Of a stretch of 64,000 bases of DNA, positions 41,397 to 50,603 are shown piece after piece (position 1 is the stretch's first letter; each line of letters starts with the position of its first letter). The notes beneath the pieces were generated by a model. It did not search any database, was not told the origin of the DNA, and was given only the letters and a program-made list of their open reading frames with translations. The DNA comes from Oscillospiraceae bacterium. GTDB taxonomy: Bacteria > Bacillota > Clostridia > Oscillospirales > Oscillospiraceae. Position numbers and translations under genes: made by a program. The stretch is from NCBI GenBank assembly GCA_015067525.1, contig SVMH01000007.1, positions 1-64,000 on the forward strand. The letters are read 5' to 3'.

Positions 41397-42548
41397 ATGG
41401 AACTGAAAGAACAGGCACTGAAAATGCATGCTGACAACCGCGGCAAGCTGGCCGTGGAATCCAAGGTGGCCATCACCTGCGCCGCCGAGCTGTCTCTGGC
41501 TTATACCCCCGGCGTGGCCGAGCCCTGCAAGGAGATCGCCAAGAACACCGAGGATGTGTACAAGTATACCTCCAAGGGCAACATGGTGGCCGTGGTCACC
41601 GACGGTACGGCCGTGCTGGGTCTGGGCGATATCGGCCCTGAGGCCGCCCTGCCTGTCATGGAAGGCAAGGCCTGCCTGTTCAAGACCTTCGGCGGTGTGG
41701 ATGCCTTCCCCATCTGCCTGAATACCAAGGACCCCGACGAGATCGTCCGCGCCGTGCAGCTGATCGCCCCCGGCTTTGGCGGCATCAATCTGGAGGACAT
41801 CTCCGCTCCCCGCTGCTTTGAGATCGAGCGCCGCCTCATCGAGACGCTGGATATCCCCGTTTTCCACGATGACCAGCACGGCACCGCCGTGGTGGTGCTG
41901 GCCGCCCTCATCAACGCCGCCAAGTGCATGGGCAAGGAGTTGGGCGAGATCAAGACCGTCATCTCCGGTGCCGGCGCCGCCGGTATCTCCATCTGCACGC
42001 TGCTGATGAAGGCCGGTGTCAAGGATGTCATCCTGTGCGACCGCTCCGGCGCCATCTATGAGGGCCGCGAGGGCCTCAACAGCGCCAAGGAGGAGATCGC
42101 CCGCGTCACCAACCGCGATATGGTCAAGGGCACGCTGGCCGACGCTCTGGTGGGTCGCGACCTGCTCATCGGCGTATCCGGCCCCGGCATCGTCAATGCC
42201 GATATGATCCGCTCCATGGGCGACAAGCCTCTGGTGTTCGCCCTGTCCAACCCCACCCCCGAGATCATGCCCGACGTGGCCAAGGAAGCCGGCGCTTACA
42301 TCGTGGCCACCGGCCGCAGTGACTTTGCCAACCAGATCAATAACCTGCTGGTGTTCCCCGGCATCTTCAAGGGCGCTCTGGAAGCCCGCGCCCGCCGCAT
42401 CACCGAGGATATGATGATCGCCGCCGCTTACGCCATCGCCTCCTGCGTGAAGCCCGAGCAGCTGGGCACCGAGTGCATCATCCCCAGCGTGTTTGACCGC
42501 ACCATCGCCGGTGTGGTGGCCGAGGCCGTGAAGAAATACGTGGACTGA
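41397..42548 (+). CDS. NAD(P)-dependent malic enzyme
   Basis: LSLAYTPGVAEPCKEIAKN; VFHDDQHGTAVVVLAAL; ISGAGAAGISICTLLMKAGVKDVILCDRSGAIYEGR. Confidence 0.96.
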   Translation: MELKEQALKMHADNRGKLAVESKVAITCAAELSLAYTPGVAEPCKEIAKNTEDVYKYTSKGNMVAVVTDGTAVLGLGDIGPEAALPVMEGKACLFKTFGGVDAFPICLNTKDPDEIVRAVQLIAPGFGGINLEDISAPRCFEIERRLIETLDIPVFHDDQHGTAVVVLAALINAAKCMGKELGEIKTVISGAGAAGISICTLLMKAGVKDVILCDRSGAIYEGREGLNSAKEEIARVTNRDMVKGTLADALVGRDLLIGVSGPGIVNADMIRSMGDKPLVFALSNPTPEIMPDVAKEAGAYIVATGRSDFANQINNLLVFPGIFKGALEARARRITEDMMIAAAYAIASCVKPEQLGTECIIPSVFDRTIAGVVAEAVKKYVD

Positions 42549-42558
42549 GAGGCGTGCC

Positions 42559-43404
42559 ATGAGAGAACTGGATGTCAGCGTCGTGCGTGACGCCGTGGCG
42601 CAGCTGGTGGTGGACGCCAACTGCCGCATCGGCGACGGCATGATGCACTGTCTGGAGCGCTGCCGCGATCAGGAGGAAAAGCCTCTGAGCCGCAGCATCC
42701 TGGATAAGATCGTCCTCAACGATCGTCTGGCCGAGGAGCGCATGGTGGCCATGTGCCAGGATACGGGTATGGCCATCTTCCGCGTGCAGGTGGGTCAGGA
42801 GATCTGCTTCACCGGCGGCAGTCTGGACGAGGCCATTCACGAGGGCACCGCAAAGGGCTACTGTGACGGCTACCTGCGTAAGAGCGTGGTCACGGACCCC
42901 CTCTTTGACCGCGTGAACACCAAGGACAATACCCCCGCCATCATCTACTATGAGATGGTGCCGGGCGACAAGCTCCATATCACCTTTGCCCCCAAGGGCT
43001 TCGGCAGCGAGAATATGAGCTGCGTGAAGATGCTCAAGCCGGCCGACGGCGTGGACGGCGTGGTGGACTTCGTGGTGAATGCTGTGAAGAACGCCGGCCC
43101 CAACCCCTGTCCCCCCATCGTGGTGGGCGTGGGCATCGGCGGCACCTTTGAAAAGTGCGCCCAGCTGTCCAAGTTTGCCCTGATGCGCGAGATCGGCAGC
43201 CACAATGATGACGCGCGCTATGCCGCGCTGGAGGACGACCTGCTGGCGCGCATCAATGCGCTGAACATCGGCCCTGCCGGCCTTGGCGGCAAGACCACGG
43301 CCCTTGGCGTCCATGTGGAGTGGTTCCCCACCCACATCGCCGGCCTTCCCGTGGCCGTCAACATCTGCTGCCACGCCTACCGCCACGGCAGCGTGACGCT
43401 GTAA
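42559..43404 (+). CDS. Class I fumarate hydratase / L(+)-tartrate dehydratase alpha subunit
   Basis: CQDTGMAIFRVQVG; FAPKGFGSENMS; PCPPIVVGVGIGGTFEKCAQLSKFALMR. Confidence 0.93.
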   Translation: MRELDVSVVRDAVAQLVVDANCRIGDGMMHCLERCRDQEEKPLSRSILDKIVLNDRLAEERMVAMCQDTGMAIFRVQVGQEICFTGGSLDEAIHEGTAKGYCDGYLRKSVVTDPLFDRVNTKDNTPAIIYYEMVPGDKLHITFAPKGFGSENMSCVKMLKPADGVDGVVDFVVNAVKNAGPNPCPPIVVGVGIGGTFEKCAQLSKFALMREIGSHNDDARYAALEDDLLARINALNIGPAGLGGKTTALGVHVEWFPTHIAGLPVAVNICCHAYRHGSVTL

Positions 43405-43419
43405 AGGAGGGTGCAGGGT

Positions 43420-43938
43420 ATGAAACGTTTACAGCTTCCTCTGAAAAAAGAGGATATCGCGGCCCTGCGCGCCGGCGACGAGGTGCTGCTGACCGGCCCC
43501 GTCTACACCGGCCGCGACGCCGCCCATAAGCGCCTCACCGAGGCCATGGCCCGGGGCGAGGAGCTGCCCGTTGACCTGCGGGGCCAGACCATCTACTATG
43601 TGGGCCCCGCCCCCGCCAAGCCCGGCACGCCCATCGGCCCCGCCGGCCCCACCACCAGCTACCGCATGGACCCCTATACCCCCGCCCTGCTGGACGCCGG
43701 TATGGTGGCCATGATCGGCAAGGGCCGCCGCACCGAGCCGGTGCGCGAGGCCATCGTCCGCAACGGCGCGGTGTACTTCATCACCATCGGCGGCGCCGCC
43801 GCCCTCATCGCCGACAGCATCCGCAGCAAGGAGCCGGTCTGCTACGAAGACCTGGGCACCGAGGCGGTGTGCCGTCTGGAGGTGGAGGACTTCTACGCCA
43901 TCGTGGGCATCGACAGTCAGGGCAACTCCCTGCTGTGA
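43420..43938 (+). CDS. Class I fumarate hydratase / tartrate dehydratase beta subunit
   Basis: LTGPVYTGRDAAHKRL; YYVGPAPAKPGTPIGPAGPTTSYRMDPYTPALLDAG. Confidence 0.93.
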   Translation: MKRLQLPLKKEDIAALRAGDEVLLTGPVYTGRDAAHKRLTEAMARGEELPVDLRGQTIYYVGPAPAKPGTPIGPAGPTTSYRMDPYTPALLDAGMVAMIGKGRRTEPVREAIVRNGAVYFITIGGAAALIADSIRSKEPVCYEDLGTEAVCRLEVEDFYAIVGIDSQGNSLL

Positions 43939-43961
43939 GGGAAGAAAGAAGGTCTTGACCC

Positions 43962-45344
43962 ATGAACCAACGCCGCGGCGGCAGCCTTGTCGCCACGCCT
44001 GCCTTTTACCGCAAGGTGGCGCGCATCGCGCTGCCTATCTGCCTGCAGCAGCTTTTGAATCACGGCGCCAACCTCGTGGACACGCTGATGGTCAGCTATA
44101 TCGGCTACGTCAGCGCCGTCACCGTGGCCTCGGAGATCAACAACCTGCTGTTCCTCTTCGGTTTTGGCATCAACTCCGCCGTCAGCATCTATGCCGCCCA
44201 GTTTTACGGCATCCGTGACTGGAAGAACCTGAAGCGTGCCTTCGGCCTTTTCATGGTGCTCAACACCGGCGCGGCGCTGCTGTTTTTCCTGGTGGCCCAA
44301 CTGGGCAGAACGGGACTTTTGTCCTTCTACAGTAACGACGCTGAGCTGGTGTCCAGGGCGTGGGAGTATCTGTCCATTTTCAGCATCTCCTTTTTCTTCA
44401 CCGCGGTGACCAACGGCTTTTCCTTCATGTACCGCTGTATCCAGAAGGCCACCGTCCCCATGGCCATCGGTATCGGCGTCAACATCTCCAACGCCTGCTT
44501 GAACTATGTGCTGATCTTCGGCAAGCTGGGCCTGCCCGCCATGGGTGCAAAGGGTGCGGCCCTCGCTTCTGTTATCGCCACCGGCGCGGGCCTTGCCGCC
44601 CACATCATCTACGCCGTGGCCACCCGCCAGCCCTTCCTGGGCAAGGTGCGGGAAATGACCGACTGGCCCGCCAGCTTCATCCGCCCCATGCTGCGCCGTA
44701 TGGTGCCGGTCATGGGCAACGAGATGATCTTCGGTCTGGGCGACACCATGTACATCAAGGCCTACGGCCTGCTGGGCACCGCCGCGCTGGAGAGCTACAA
44801 GGTGGCCTACTCCATCAGTATGATCCCCTATGTGGTCACGCTGGGCGTGGGCAACGCCTGCTCCATGATCGTGGGCGAGTGCCTGGGCCGCAAGGACCTG
44901 CAGGGCGCCAAGGATACCATCCGCTACCTGCTGCCCCTGTCGGCGCTGGCCGGTCTGGTGCTGTCTATCCTGCTGATCCTGATGGCCGATCCTGCGGTGG
45001 GCCTTTTCAACCTGTCCGCTGCGGCGCTGCGGCAGAGTACCGTGCTGATGACGCGGCTGTTCGCCATCCGCATCGCCACCCGCCTTTTCAACTTCATCTT
45101 CCTCTCCGCCATCCGTGCCGGCGGCGACAGCATGTTCCTCCTGTTTTTGGACTGCGGCCTTGTGTGGCTGGTGGGCCTGCCCATCGCCTACGGCAGCATT
45201 TTGCTGCTGGGCGTCACGTCTTTGCCGCTGCTGTACCTGCTGGTGCAGATCGAGCAGCTGGTGCGTCTGGTACTGGGCATCTGGCGCTACCGCTCCGGCA
45301 AGTGGCTGCGCAACCTGACGGACGAGGTGGAAAAACGACCATAA
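43962..45344 (+). CDS. MATE-family transporter (likely last gene of the operon)
   Basis: RKVARIALPICLQQLLNHGANLVDTLMVSYIGYVSAVTVASEI; 23-bp gap from fumarase beta. Confidence 0.9.
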   Translation: MNQRRGGSLVATPAFYRKVARIALPICLQQLLNHGANLVDTLMVSYIGYVSAVTVASEINNLLFLFGFGINSAVSIYAAQFYGIRDWKNLKRAFGLFMVLNTGAALLFFLVAQLGRTGLLSFYSNDAELVSRAWEYLSIFSISFFFTAVTNGFSFMYRCIQKATVPMAIGIGVNISNACLNYVLIFGKLGLPAMGAKGAALASVIATGAGLAAHIIYAVATRQPFLGKVREMTDWPASFIRPMLRRMVPVMGNEMIFGLGDTMYIKAYGLLGTAALESYKVAYSISMIPYVVTLGVGNACSMIVGECLGRKDLQGAKDTIRYLLPLSALAGLVLSILLILMADPAVGLFNLSAAALRQSTVLMTRLFAIRIATRLFNFIFLSAIRAGGDSMFLLFLDCGLVWLVGLPIAYGSILLLGVTSLPLLYLLVQIEQLVRLVLGIWRYRSGKWLRNLTDEVEKRP

Positions 45345-45380
45345 AAAAGAACGCTGTGGTAAACACAGCGTTCTTTTTTT
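45343..45380. terminator. Bidirectional terminator ending the sigma-54 operon
   Basis: aagaacgctgtg-gtaaa-cacagcgttctt flanked by A/T tracts. Confidence 0.9.
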
Positions 45381-45386
45381 GTCCCT

Positions 45387-46109
45387 TCAGTCCTGCAAGA
45401 GGCCGTATTTGGTCTGGATGCGATGGAGCATCTTCAAAAGGGGACGGCCTAAAAGGGCCAGCGTCACCGCCGTGGCGGCGGCGTGGGGCAGGTTGGCGGT
45501 GAGAAAACCGGTGAGATAGATGGGCAGCGCCGCCGTGGCACCGGCGGACTTGATGGCCACGGTCAGATAGGTGCTGGTGTCCAGAATGGGGCCCACCAGC
45601 ACGACGATGAGAAGAAAGCCTACCATGCACAGCACGGCGATGTCCTTCCAGCCGCGCACGTGGCGCTTCAGCAATCCGGCGCGGCACAGAAGACCCGCCG
45701 CCAGTCCGCCCAGTCCGTAGCCCATCATCTGCCACGGCGTCCACGGCCCCTGACCAAAGAAGAAGTTGCTCACCAGCGCCGTCACCGCGCCGCACAGGAA
45801 GCCGCGCTCAGCGCCGAAGGCCATGCCGGCCAGAAGGATGAAGGCCATGGTGGGCTTGAAGCTGGGGAAGGGCACCACCACCCGGGAGGCCACCGCCAGC
45901 GCGCAGACCACCGCCAGCAGCGCCAGCTCACGGGCCTGGGGTGCGCGGCGCTCGAAAGACAGGAAGAAGACCGCCATTGTCATGGCGATGACCAGCAGGG
46001 CGGAGAGATAGTACTTCCGCTCAGACACGGCGCACAGATACACCGTCAGCGGCATCACCGCCAGCACGATGGCCCAGCGCAGCGCGCGCAGAGAACGCAG
46101 CTTTTTCAT
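45387..46109 (-). CDS. ECF transporter S component (probable cobalamin or precursor)
   Basis: Polytopic protein, VVPFPSFKPTMAFILLAGMAFGAERGFLCGAVTALVSNFFFGQGPWTPWQMMGYGLGGLAAGLL; overlaps ECF ATPase gene; upstream cobalamin riboswitch. Confidence 0.82.
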   Translation of the reverse strand: MKKLRSLRALRWAIVLAVMPLTVYLCAVSERKYYLSALLVIAMTMAVFFLSFERRAPQARELALLAVVCALAVASRVVVPFPSFKPTMAFILLAGMAFGAERGFLCGAVTALVSNFFFGQGPWTPWQMMGYGLGGLAAGLLCRAGLLKRHVRGWKDIAVLCMVGFLLIVVLVGPILDTSTYLTVAIKSAGATAALPIYLTGFLTANLPHAAATAVTLALLGRPLLKMLHRIQTKYGLLQD

Positions 46110-47761
46110 AGGCCGTTCTCCTTCATGAGGTACACCACATCCTCCGCCGTCACCGCCTGGGGGAAGAGATGGCGGGCCATGCGGTTGGCGGCGGTGGTGT
46201 AGAAGCTGTTTTGGGCGAAGAACTGCCGCGGCGTTGTGGTGGTCAGTACCTGCCCGTCAAAGAACATGCTGACGGCGTCGGCGTTGCGGGCGCAGAACTC
46301 CACGTCGTGGCTCACCATCAAAATGGTGACGCCCTCGTGCAGCAGGCGGCGGAAGAGCTCGCCCAGCTGCTCTTTGAAGAAGCTGTCCAGACCCTTGGTA
46401 GGCTCGTCCAGCAGCAAAAGCCGGGGTTCCGTCAGCAGCACCTTGGCCAGCGCCGCGCGCTGCTGCTCGCCGCCGGAGAGGTCGTAGGGGTGCTGCTCCA
46501 GCAGCCCTTCGATGCAGCAGATCTCCGCCATACGGGCGATTTTCTCCTCGGCGTGGGGGTCACCGGCCACCATTTCCATCAAATCGCCGCGCACCGTGTC
46601 TTTCACAAAGAGGTTGCGCGGATCCTGGGGCAGCATGGCGAGCTTACCGCGGAAGAGGTCTTTTTCCTTGCGAATATCGGTGCCGTGGAGCAAAACGCGG
46701 CCGCGGTACGGGCGGCAGATGCCGCAGATGGACTTGAGCGTGGTGGACTTGCCGGTGCCGTTGCCGCCGAGGATGGCGTGAAGGCTGCCTTCGGTCACGC
46801 GCAGATCCACGCCGCGCAGAATGTCGGCGCCGTCCTTTTCGTAGCGGAACCACAGGTTCTGCAGCTCCAGCGCGCGTTTACCGGCGGGAATGTCCTCCTG
46901 CGGCAGTGCCGTGGTGAGGGTGCGGCCCGCGGTCAGCTCCGTGAGCCAACTGCGGCCCTCCCGCACCGTCAGGGGACAGTCGGGGCCGGTGAAGCCGGCG
47001 TCATAGAAAATGCGCACGGGGGAGGGCAGGGCGGCAAACATGTCGCTGCGCTGCTCTTTCAAAAGACGGCCCACGGCGCGGGGTTCGTCGTCGGCGATGA
47101 TGCGCCCGTGCTCCATCACCACGCAGCGGTCGGCGGCGTGGAAGATATCCTCCAGCCGGTGCTCGGTGATGATGACGGTGGTGCCCAGCTCACGGTTGAT
47201 TTTGCGCACCGTGTTCAAAAAGTCGCTGGCGGCAATGGGGTCCAGCTGGCTGGTGGGCTCGTCCAGGATCAGCACCTGGGGCTGCAGGGCCATGATGGCC
47301 GCCAGATTCAAAAGCTGCTTCTGGCCGCCGGAGAGCTGGGCGATGCTGCGATGGAACCAGTCCTGAATACCGAAGTAGCTGGCCATCTCCGCCACCCGCA
47401 GGCGCATCACGTCCTCCGGCGTGCCTAAGTTTTCCAGACCGAAGGCCAGCTCGTGCCACACCTTGTCGGTGACGATCTGGGCATCGGGGTCCTGCATCAC
47501 GTAGCCGATGGCGGCGCTCTGGTCACGGAGGGAAACGGCCTCCAGTTCCTGCCCGTCCAGCAGGATGCGGCCACTCTTCACGCCGTGGGGGGCGAGAGCC
47601 GTTTTCAGATGCCGCAAAAGCGTGGTCTTGCCGCTGCCGCTGCGGCCGCACAGGGCGATGTATTCGCCCTGCCGCACCTGCAGGCTTACATCGTTCAGCA
47701 CCTTGCGCTCGGCTGCGGCGGCGTAGGCAAAGGTCAAATGTTCGATCGCAAGATGCGCCAT
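46106..47761 (-). CDS. ECF transporter fused tandem ATPase
   Basis: Two ABC domains: GRSGSGKTTLLRHL / LSGGQKQLL / LILDEPTSQLD and GGNGTGKSTTLKSI / LSGGEQQRAALAKVLL / LLLDEPTKGLD. Confidence 0.95.
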   Translation of the reverse strand: MAHLAIEHLTFAYAAAAERKVLNDVSLQVRQGEYIALCGRSGSGKTTLLRHLKTALAPHGVKSGRILLDGQELEAVSLRDQSAAIGYVMQDPDAQIVTDKVWHELAFGLENLGTPEDVMRLRVAEMASYFGIQDWFHRSIAQLSGGQKQLLNLAAIMALQPQVLILDEPTSQLDPIAASDFLNTVRKINRELGTTVIITEHRLEDIFHAADRCVVMEHGRIIADDEPRAVGRLLKEQRSDMFAALPSPVRIFYDAGFTGPDCPLTVREGRSWLTELTAGRTLTTALPQEDIPAGKRALELQNLWFRYEKDGADILRGVDLRVTEGSLHAILGGNGTGKSTTLKSICGICRPYRGRVLLHGTDIRKEKDLFRGKLAMLPQDPRNLFVKDTVRGDLMEMVAGDPHAEEKIARMAEICCIEGLLEQHPYDLSGGEQQRAALAKVLLTEPRLLLLDEPTKGLDSFFKEQLGELFRRLLHEGVTILMVSHDVEFCARNADAVSMFFDGQVLTTTTPRQFFAQNSFYTTAANRMARHLFPQAVTAEDVVYLMKENGL

Positions 47762-48636
47762 GTCATGTCCTCCCAGAGATGCAGGATGGTGGGGATCAGC
47801 AGCAGTACCGTCCATGCGGCCAGACCTGCCGCGCCCAAAGGTGTGTCGCTGCCGGCGATGTAGAGGGTGGGTACGAATTCCGCCCGGGCGTAACCGGCGG
47901 TGCCGGCCCACAGCGTCACGGCAGCCGCCGCGGCCAGGATGGCCAGCAGCACGCCGTCAGCGGCGGTGAAGCGGTAGGGGTTGAAGTTGGTGCGCTTTGC
48001 CGCACCGTAGCCGCGGCTGCGCATGGAGTCGGCGGTGACGATGGCCCCCTCCAGCGCCCATGCGGTGAGGGCGGCGAGATTGGCGCTCATGCCCCGCAGG
48101 GCGTCGCGCTTTGTACCGCCGCTGCCGCCAAGGCCGATGCACTGCCGCGCCGTGGTGATCTGCTGTGCCTTGCGGCCGTAGGCGGGCACCAGACGCAGCA
48201 CCATCACCAGAAGAAGGCTCAGGGATGGCAGGAGCGGGGCGAAGAGAGCGGTGAACTTGTCGCCGGTCATGATGGCGTTGTAGCAGAAAAACCACAGCAG
48301 CATGGCGATGAACATGCCCGAGAGCATGGCGCCGTTGGCGAGAAGCTCCCACGTAATGTAGCGGCCGAAGAGGGAGAAGAGCACGTGCCCGCCCTGGGCG
48401 TCCTTCAGTGGGTTGAGGAGGGGACTCACGGCGGTGATGGCGAGGAAGAGGGGCACCATAGCCGCCAGCTGCCAGAAAGCTTTTCGGCCCCGCAGGCACA
48501 GGAGATAGGCGGCAGCGCCCGCCAGACTCAGCGCCAGATACACCGGGTGCAGCAGCATCACCGAGAGCAATATGACTGCCGCAAAAAAGCTGAAGCTGAC
48601 GGCAGGATGTGCGCGGGAAAAGCGGTCGGTACCCAT
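47734..48636 (-). CDS. ECF transporter transmembrane component (EcfT)
   Basis: MVLRLVPAYGRKAQQITTARQCIG and SADSMRSRGYG-type ARG-like motifs; overlaps ATPase start. Confidence 0.9.
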   Translation of the reverse strand: MGTDRFSRAHPAVSFSFFAAVILLSVMLLHPVYLALSLAGAAAYLLCLRGRKAFWQLAAMVPLFLAITAVSPLLNPLKDAQGGHVLFSLFGRYITWELLANGAMLSGMFIAMLLWFFCYNAIMTGDKFTALFAPLLPSLSLLLVMVLRLVPAYGRKAQQITTARQCIGLGGSGGTKRDALRGMSANLAALTAWALEGAIVTADSMRSRGYGAAKRTNFNPYRFTAADGVLLAILAAAAAVTLWAGTAGYARAEFVPTLYIAGSDTPLGAAGLAAWTVLLLIPTILHLWEDMTWRILRSNI

Positions 48637-48648
48637 AAAAAACCTCAC

Positions 48649-48679
48649 AAAAAAGAAAAACGCCCCGTTTGGGGGCGTT
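48649..48679 (-). terminator. Intrinsic terminator between the minus-strand riboswitch and ecfT
   Basis: Minus strand aacgcccc-caaac-ggggcgtt followed by tttttctttttt. Confidence 0.8.
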
Positions 48680-48734
48680 AAGGGGGCGCATTGGCTGTTT
48701 CGGACATCCCCCAAGAGTCTCACAGCAAAAACAT

Positions 48735-48870
48735 CACAGGCAAGTATTCCGGCTCCGGACGCCCTGATGCCCGCCTGCCTTCTCGGTGTTCACCAATGAC
48801 AGGGGGCGGCATAATGTCCGTCTACGGCGGCTTGGTACCGCTGGGATTTGACCCATTCCATTCCTGCGAC
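48735..48870 (-). ncRNA. Cobalamin riboswitch upstream of ECF operon
   Basis: Minus strand: ggtcaaatccc..., CATTGGtgaacaccGAGAAGGC, B12-box-like AGCCGGAATACTTGCCTG (48737-48754). Confidence 0.82.
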
Positions 48871-48984
48871 AATAAGCGCAACTATGTATTTAATGTCATC
48901 ATATCACGAATCCCGCCGCTTGACAAGGGGGGAGCGGTGGTATATGATGAAACCACAATTTCATACGCTGCATCGTGTTTCGCG

Positions 48985-49170
48985 TCAAGACTGCCCCACG
49001 GGGCAGGCGCCGAAATAAGGAAATCCGGTTAGAGTCCGGAGCATCAAGCGTTGCTGTAAGTGCAGGAGTGCATCACCCGCGCCGTGAGGCGGCCATTGGG
49101 AAACTGAGAAGGTAGGGTGACGTCACGCAGGGCCGCCGGCCCCCAATGCACAAGCCAGAAGGTCGACGAT
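48985..49170 (+). ncRNA. Cobalamin riboswitch upstream of DUF4430 lipoprotein
   Basis: GGCGCCgaaataaggaaaTCCGGTTAgAGTCCGGAgC...GCTGTAA...GCCATTGGGAAACTGAGAAGGTAGGGTGACG...AAGCCAGAAGGTCGA. Confidence 0.88.
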
Positions 49171-49235
49171 GATCGAGTATCAGGGGAGCCGTGCCGGCTT
49201 TGGCAGGAGCGCCCCACCGAACACGGAAAAGTACG

Positions 49236-49272
49236 CCCGTGGCAGAGTTTTCTCTGCCACGGGTTTTCTTTT
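49236..49272 (+). terminator. Intrinsic terminator (riboswitch expression platform)
   Basis: cccgtggcagag-ttt-tctctgccacggg region then ttttcttttt. Confidence 0.85.
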
Positions 49273-49359
49273 TGGCAGCGGAAAAGGAGGGATCGACCGG
49301 ACAAACAGCATTTCCCCGCGGCAAAAAAGAAATTTTTCGTGAAAAAAGGAGTACACAAA

Positions 49360-49788
49360 ATGAGAAAACATACGACCCAACTGGCCGGACTGCTGCTGGC
49401 CCTGACCATGATCTTCACCCTGACCGCCTGCGCGCCGGTAGGCCAGCAGGATGAGCAGCCCTCGGGCGCCATCGAGAACGGCGCTACCATCGGCACCGGC
49501 GCCAAGACCTTCACCGTGGAAGTTACCGACGCTGAGGGCAAGGTGACGGCCTTTACCGTCAAGAGCGACGAAAAGACCGTGGGCGCGGCACTGCTGGCGC
49601 TGAACGTGATCGCCGGTGAGGACAGCCAGTACGGCCTCTACGTCAAGACCGTCAACGGCATCACCGCCGACTATGACAAAAACCAGACCTGGTGGGGCTT
49701 CTACATCGATGGTGTCAGCGCCACCGCCGGCGTGGACGCCACCGATATCGTGGACGGCAGCACCTACGGCTTCAAAGTGGAGAAGTAA
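49360..49788 (+). CDS. DUF4430 (transcobalamin-like) domain lipoprotein
   Basis: Lipobox TLTACAP; KTVGAALLALNVIAGEDSQYGLYVKTVNGITADYDKNQTWWGFYIDGVSATAGVDATDIVDGSTYGF. Confidence 0.88.
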   Translation: MRKHTTQLAGLLLALTMIFTLTACAPVGQQDEQPSGAIENGATIGTGAKTFTVEVTDAEGKVTAFTVKSDEKTVGAALLALNVIAGEDSQYGLYVKTVNGITADYDKNQTWWGFYIDGVSATAGVDATDIVDGSTYGFKVEK

Positions 49789-49791
49789 AGA

Positions 49792-49819
49792 AAAAAATCC
49801 CCCGAAAGGGGGATTTTTC
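49792..49819. terminator. Bidirectional terminator
   Basis: aaatccccc-gaaa-gggggattt. Confidence 0.85.
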
Positions 49820-50522
49820 ATGTTTTATCCTTCTTTTCGTGCCTGGCGATCACCAGCCGGTAAATGCCCGCACCTGCGAGGGACAGAGCCGCCGTGGCGG
49901 CAAAGACCCACACCGCGCCGCCGTAATTCTCCGTGCCCAGCGCGCCGCCGCCTATGGTGGAGGTGATGATGGAGGGCAGGCGGCCCACCGAGCAGATGAA
50001 GAGCCACTTGCGCCACGGAAGATCCGTGAGTCCGGCAAAATAGCACAAAAGATCCTTGGGCGTGCCGGGCATCATGAAGATGAGCCAGAAGAGGAAGTCC
50101 CGCCTGGGGGAGCTGTGCAAAAAGCGCAGGCTCTGCACCTTCTCCCGGGAGAAGAACAGCTCCACGATGGCCCGTCCGAAGCGCCGCACCAGCCAGAATA
50201 CCAGAACGCTGCCCGCCGTGGCGCCCAGCAGGCACAGCAGCGTGCCCGGCACCGCGCCGAAGGCGTAGCCGCCGCAGATCTCCAGCGGCTCGCCGGGGAT
50301 CAGAGCCACCAGCACCTGCAAAAAGGTCATGCCCGCGTAGAGGAGGCCGCCCCACACGCCGTAGCCTGCCACCCATGCGCGGAACTGCTCCGGATCGCTG
50401 GCAAAGCGCACCATGGGCCGGCCGAAAAACCAGCCCACCGCGCCGCAGAACAGGAGAAAGACGGCCACAAGGGCGGCGGATATCCACTTTTTCTGCTGGG
50501 GGGTAAAGGAAAATTCCTTCAT
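49818..50522 (-). CDS. TVP38/TMEM64 (DedA-related) membrane protein
   Basis: IPGEPLEICGGYAFGAVPGTLLCLLGATAGSVLVFWLVRRFG; FMMPGTPKDLLCYFAGLTDL. Confidence 0.9.
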   Translation of the reverse strand: MKEFSFTPQQKKWISAALVAVFLLFCGAVGWFFGRPMVRFASDPEQFRAWVAGYGVWGGLLYAGMTFLQVLVALIPGEPLEICGGYAFGAVPGTLLCLLGATAGSVLVFWLVRRFGRAIVELFFSREKVQSLRFLHSSPRRDFLFWLIFMMPGTPKDLLCYFAGLTDLPWRKWLFICSVGRLPSIITSTIGGGALGTENYGGAVWVFAATAALSLAGAGIYRLVIARHEKKDKT

Positions 50523-50603
50523 GGCTTGTACCTCACGGGGGAAGATGGGAACAGCTTACCCGATGGCTGTGAACAGCGTTTGAACGCCGGATTAAGATTT
50601 CCT

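Noticed and set aside
36802-42641. Large minus-strand ORFs (36802-38391, 38366-39922, 39987-42641)
   Set aside because: Antisense shadows of the nhaC-lyase-prpD-mae operon, whose sense products have clear family motifs.
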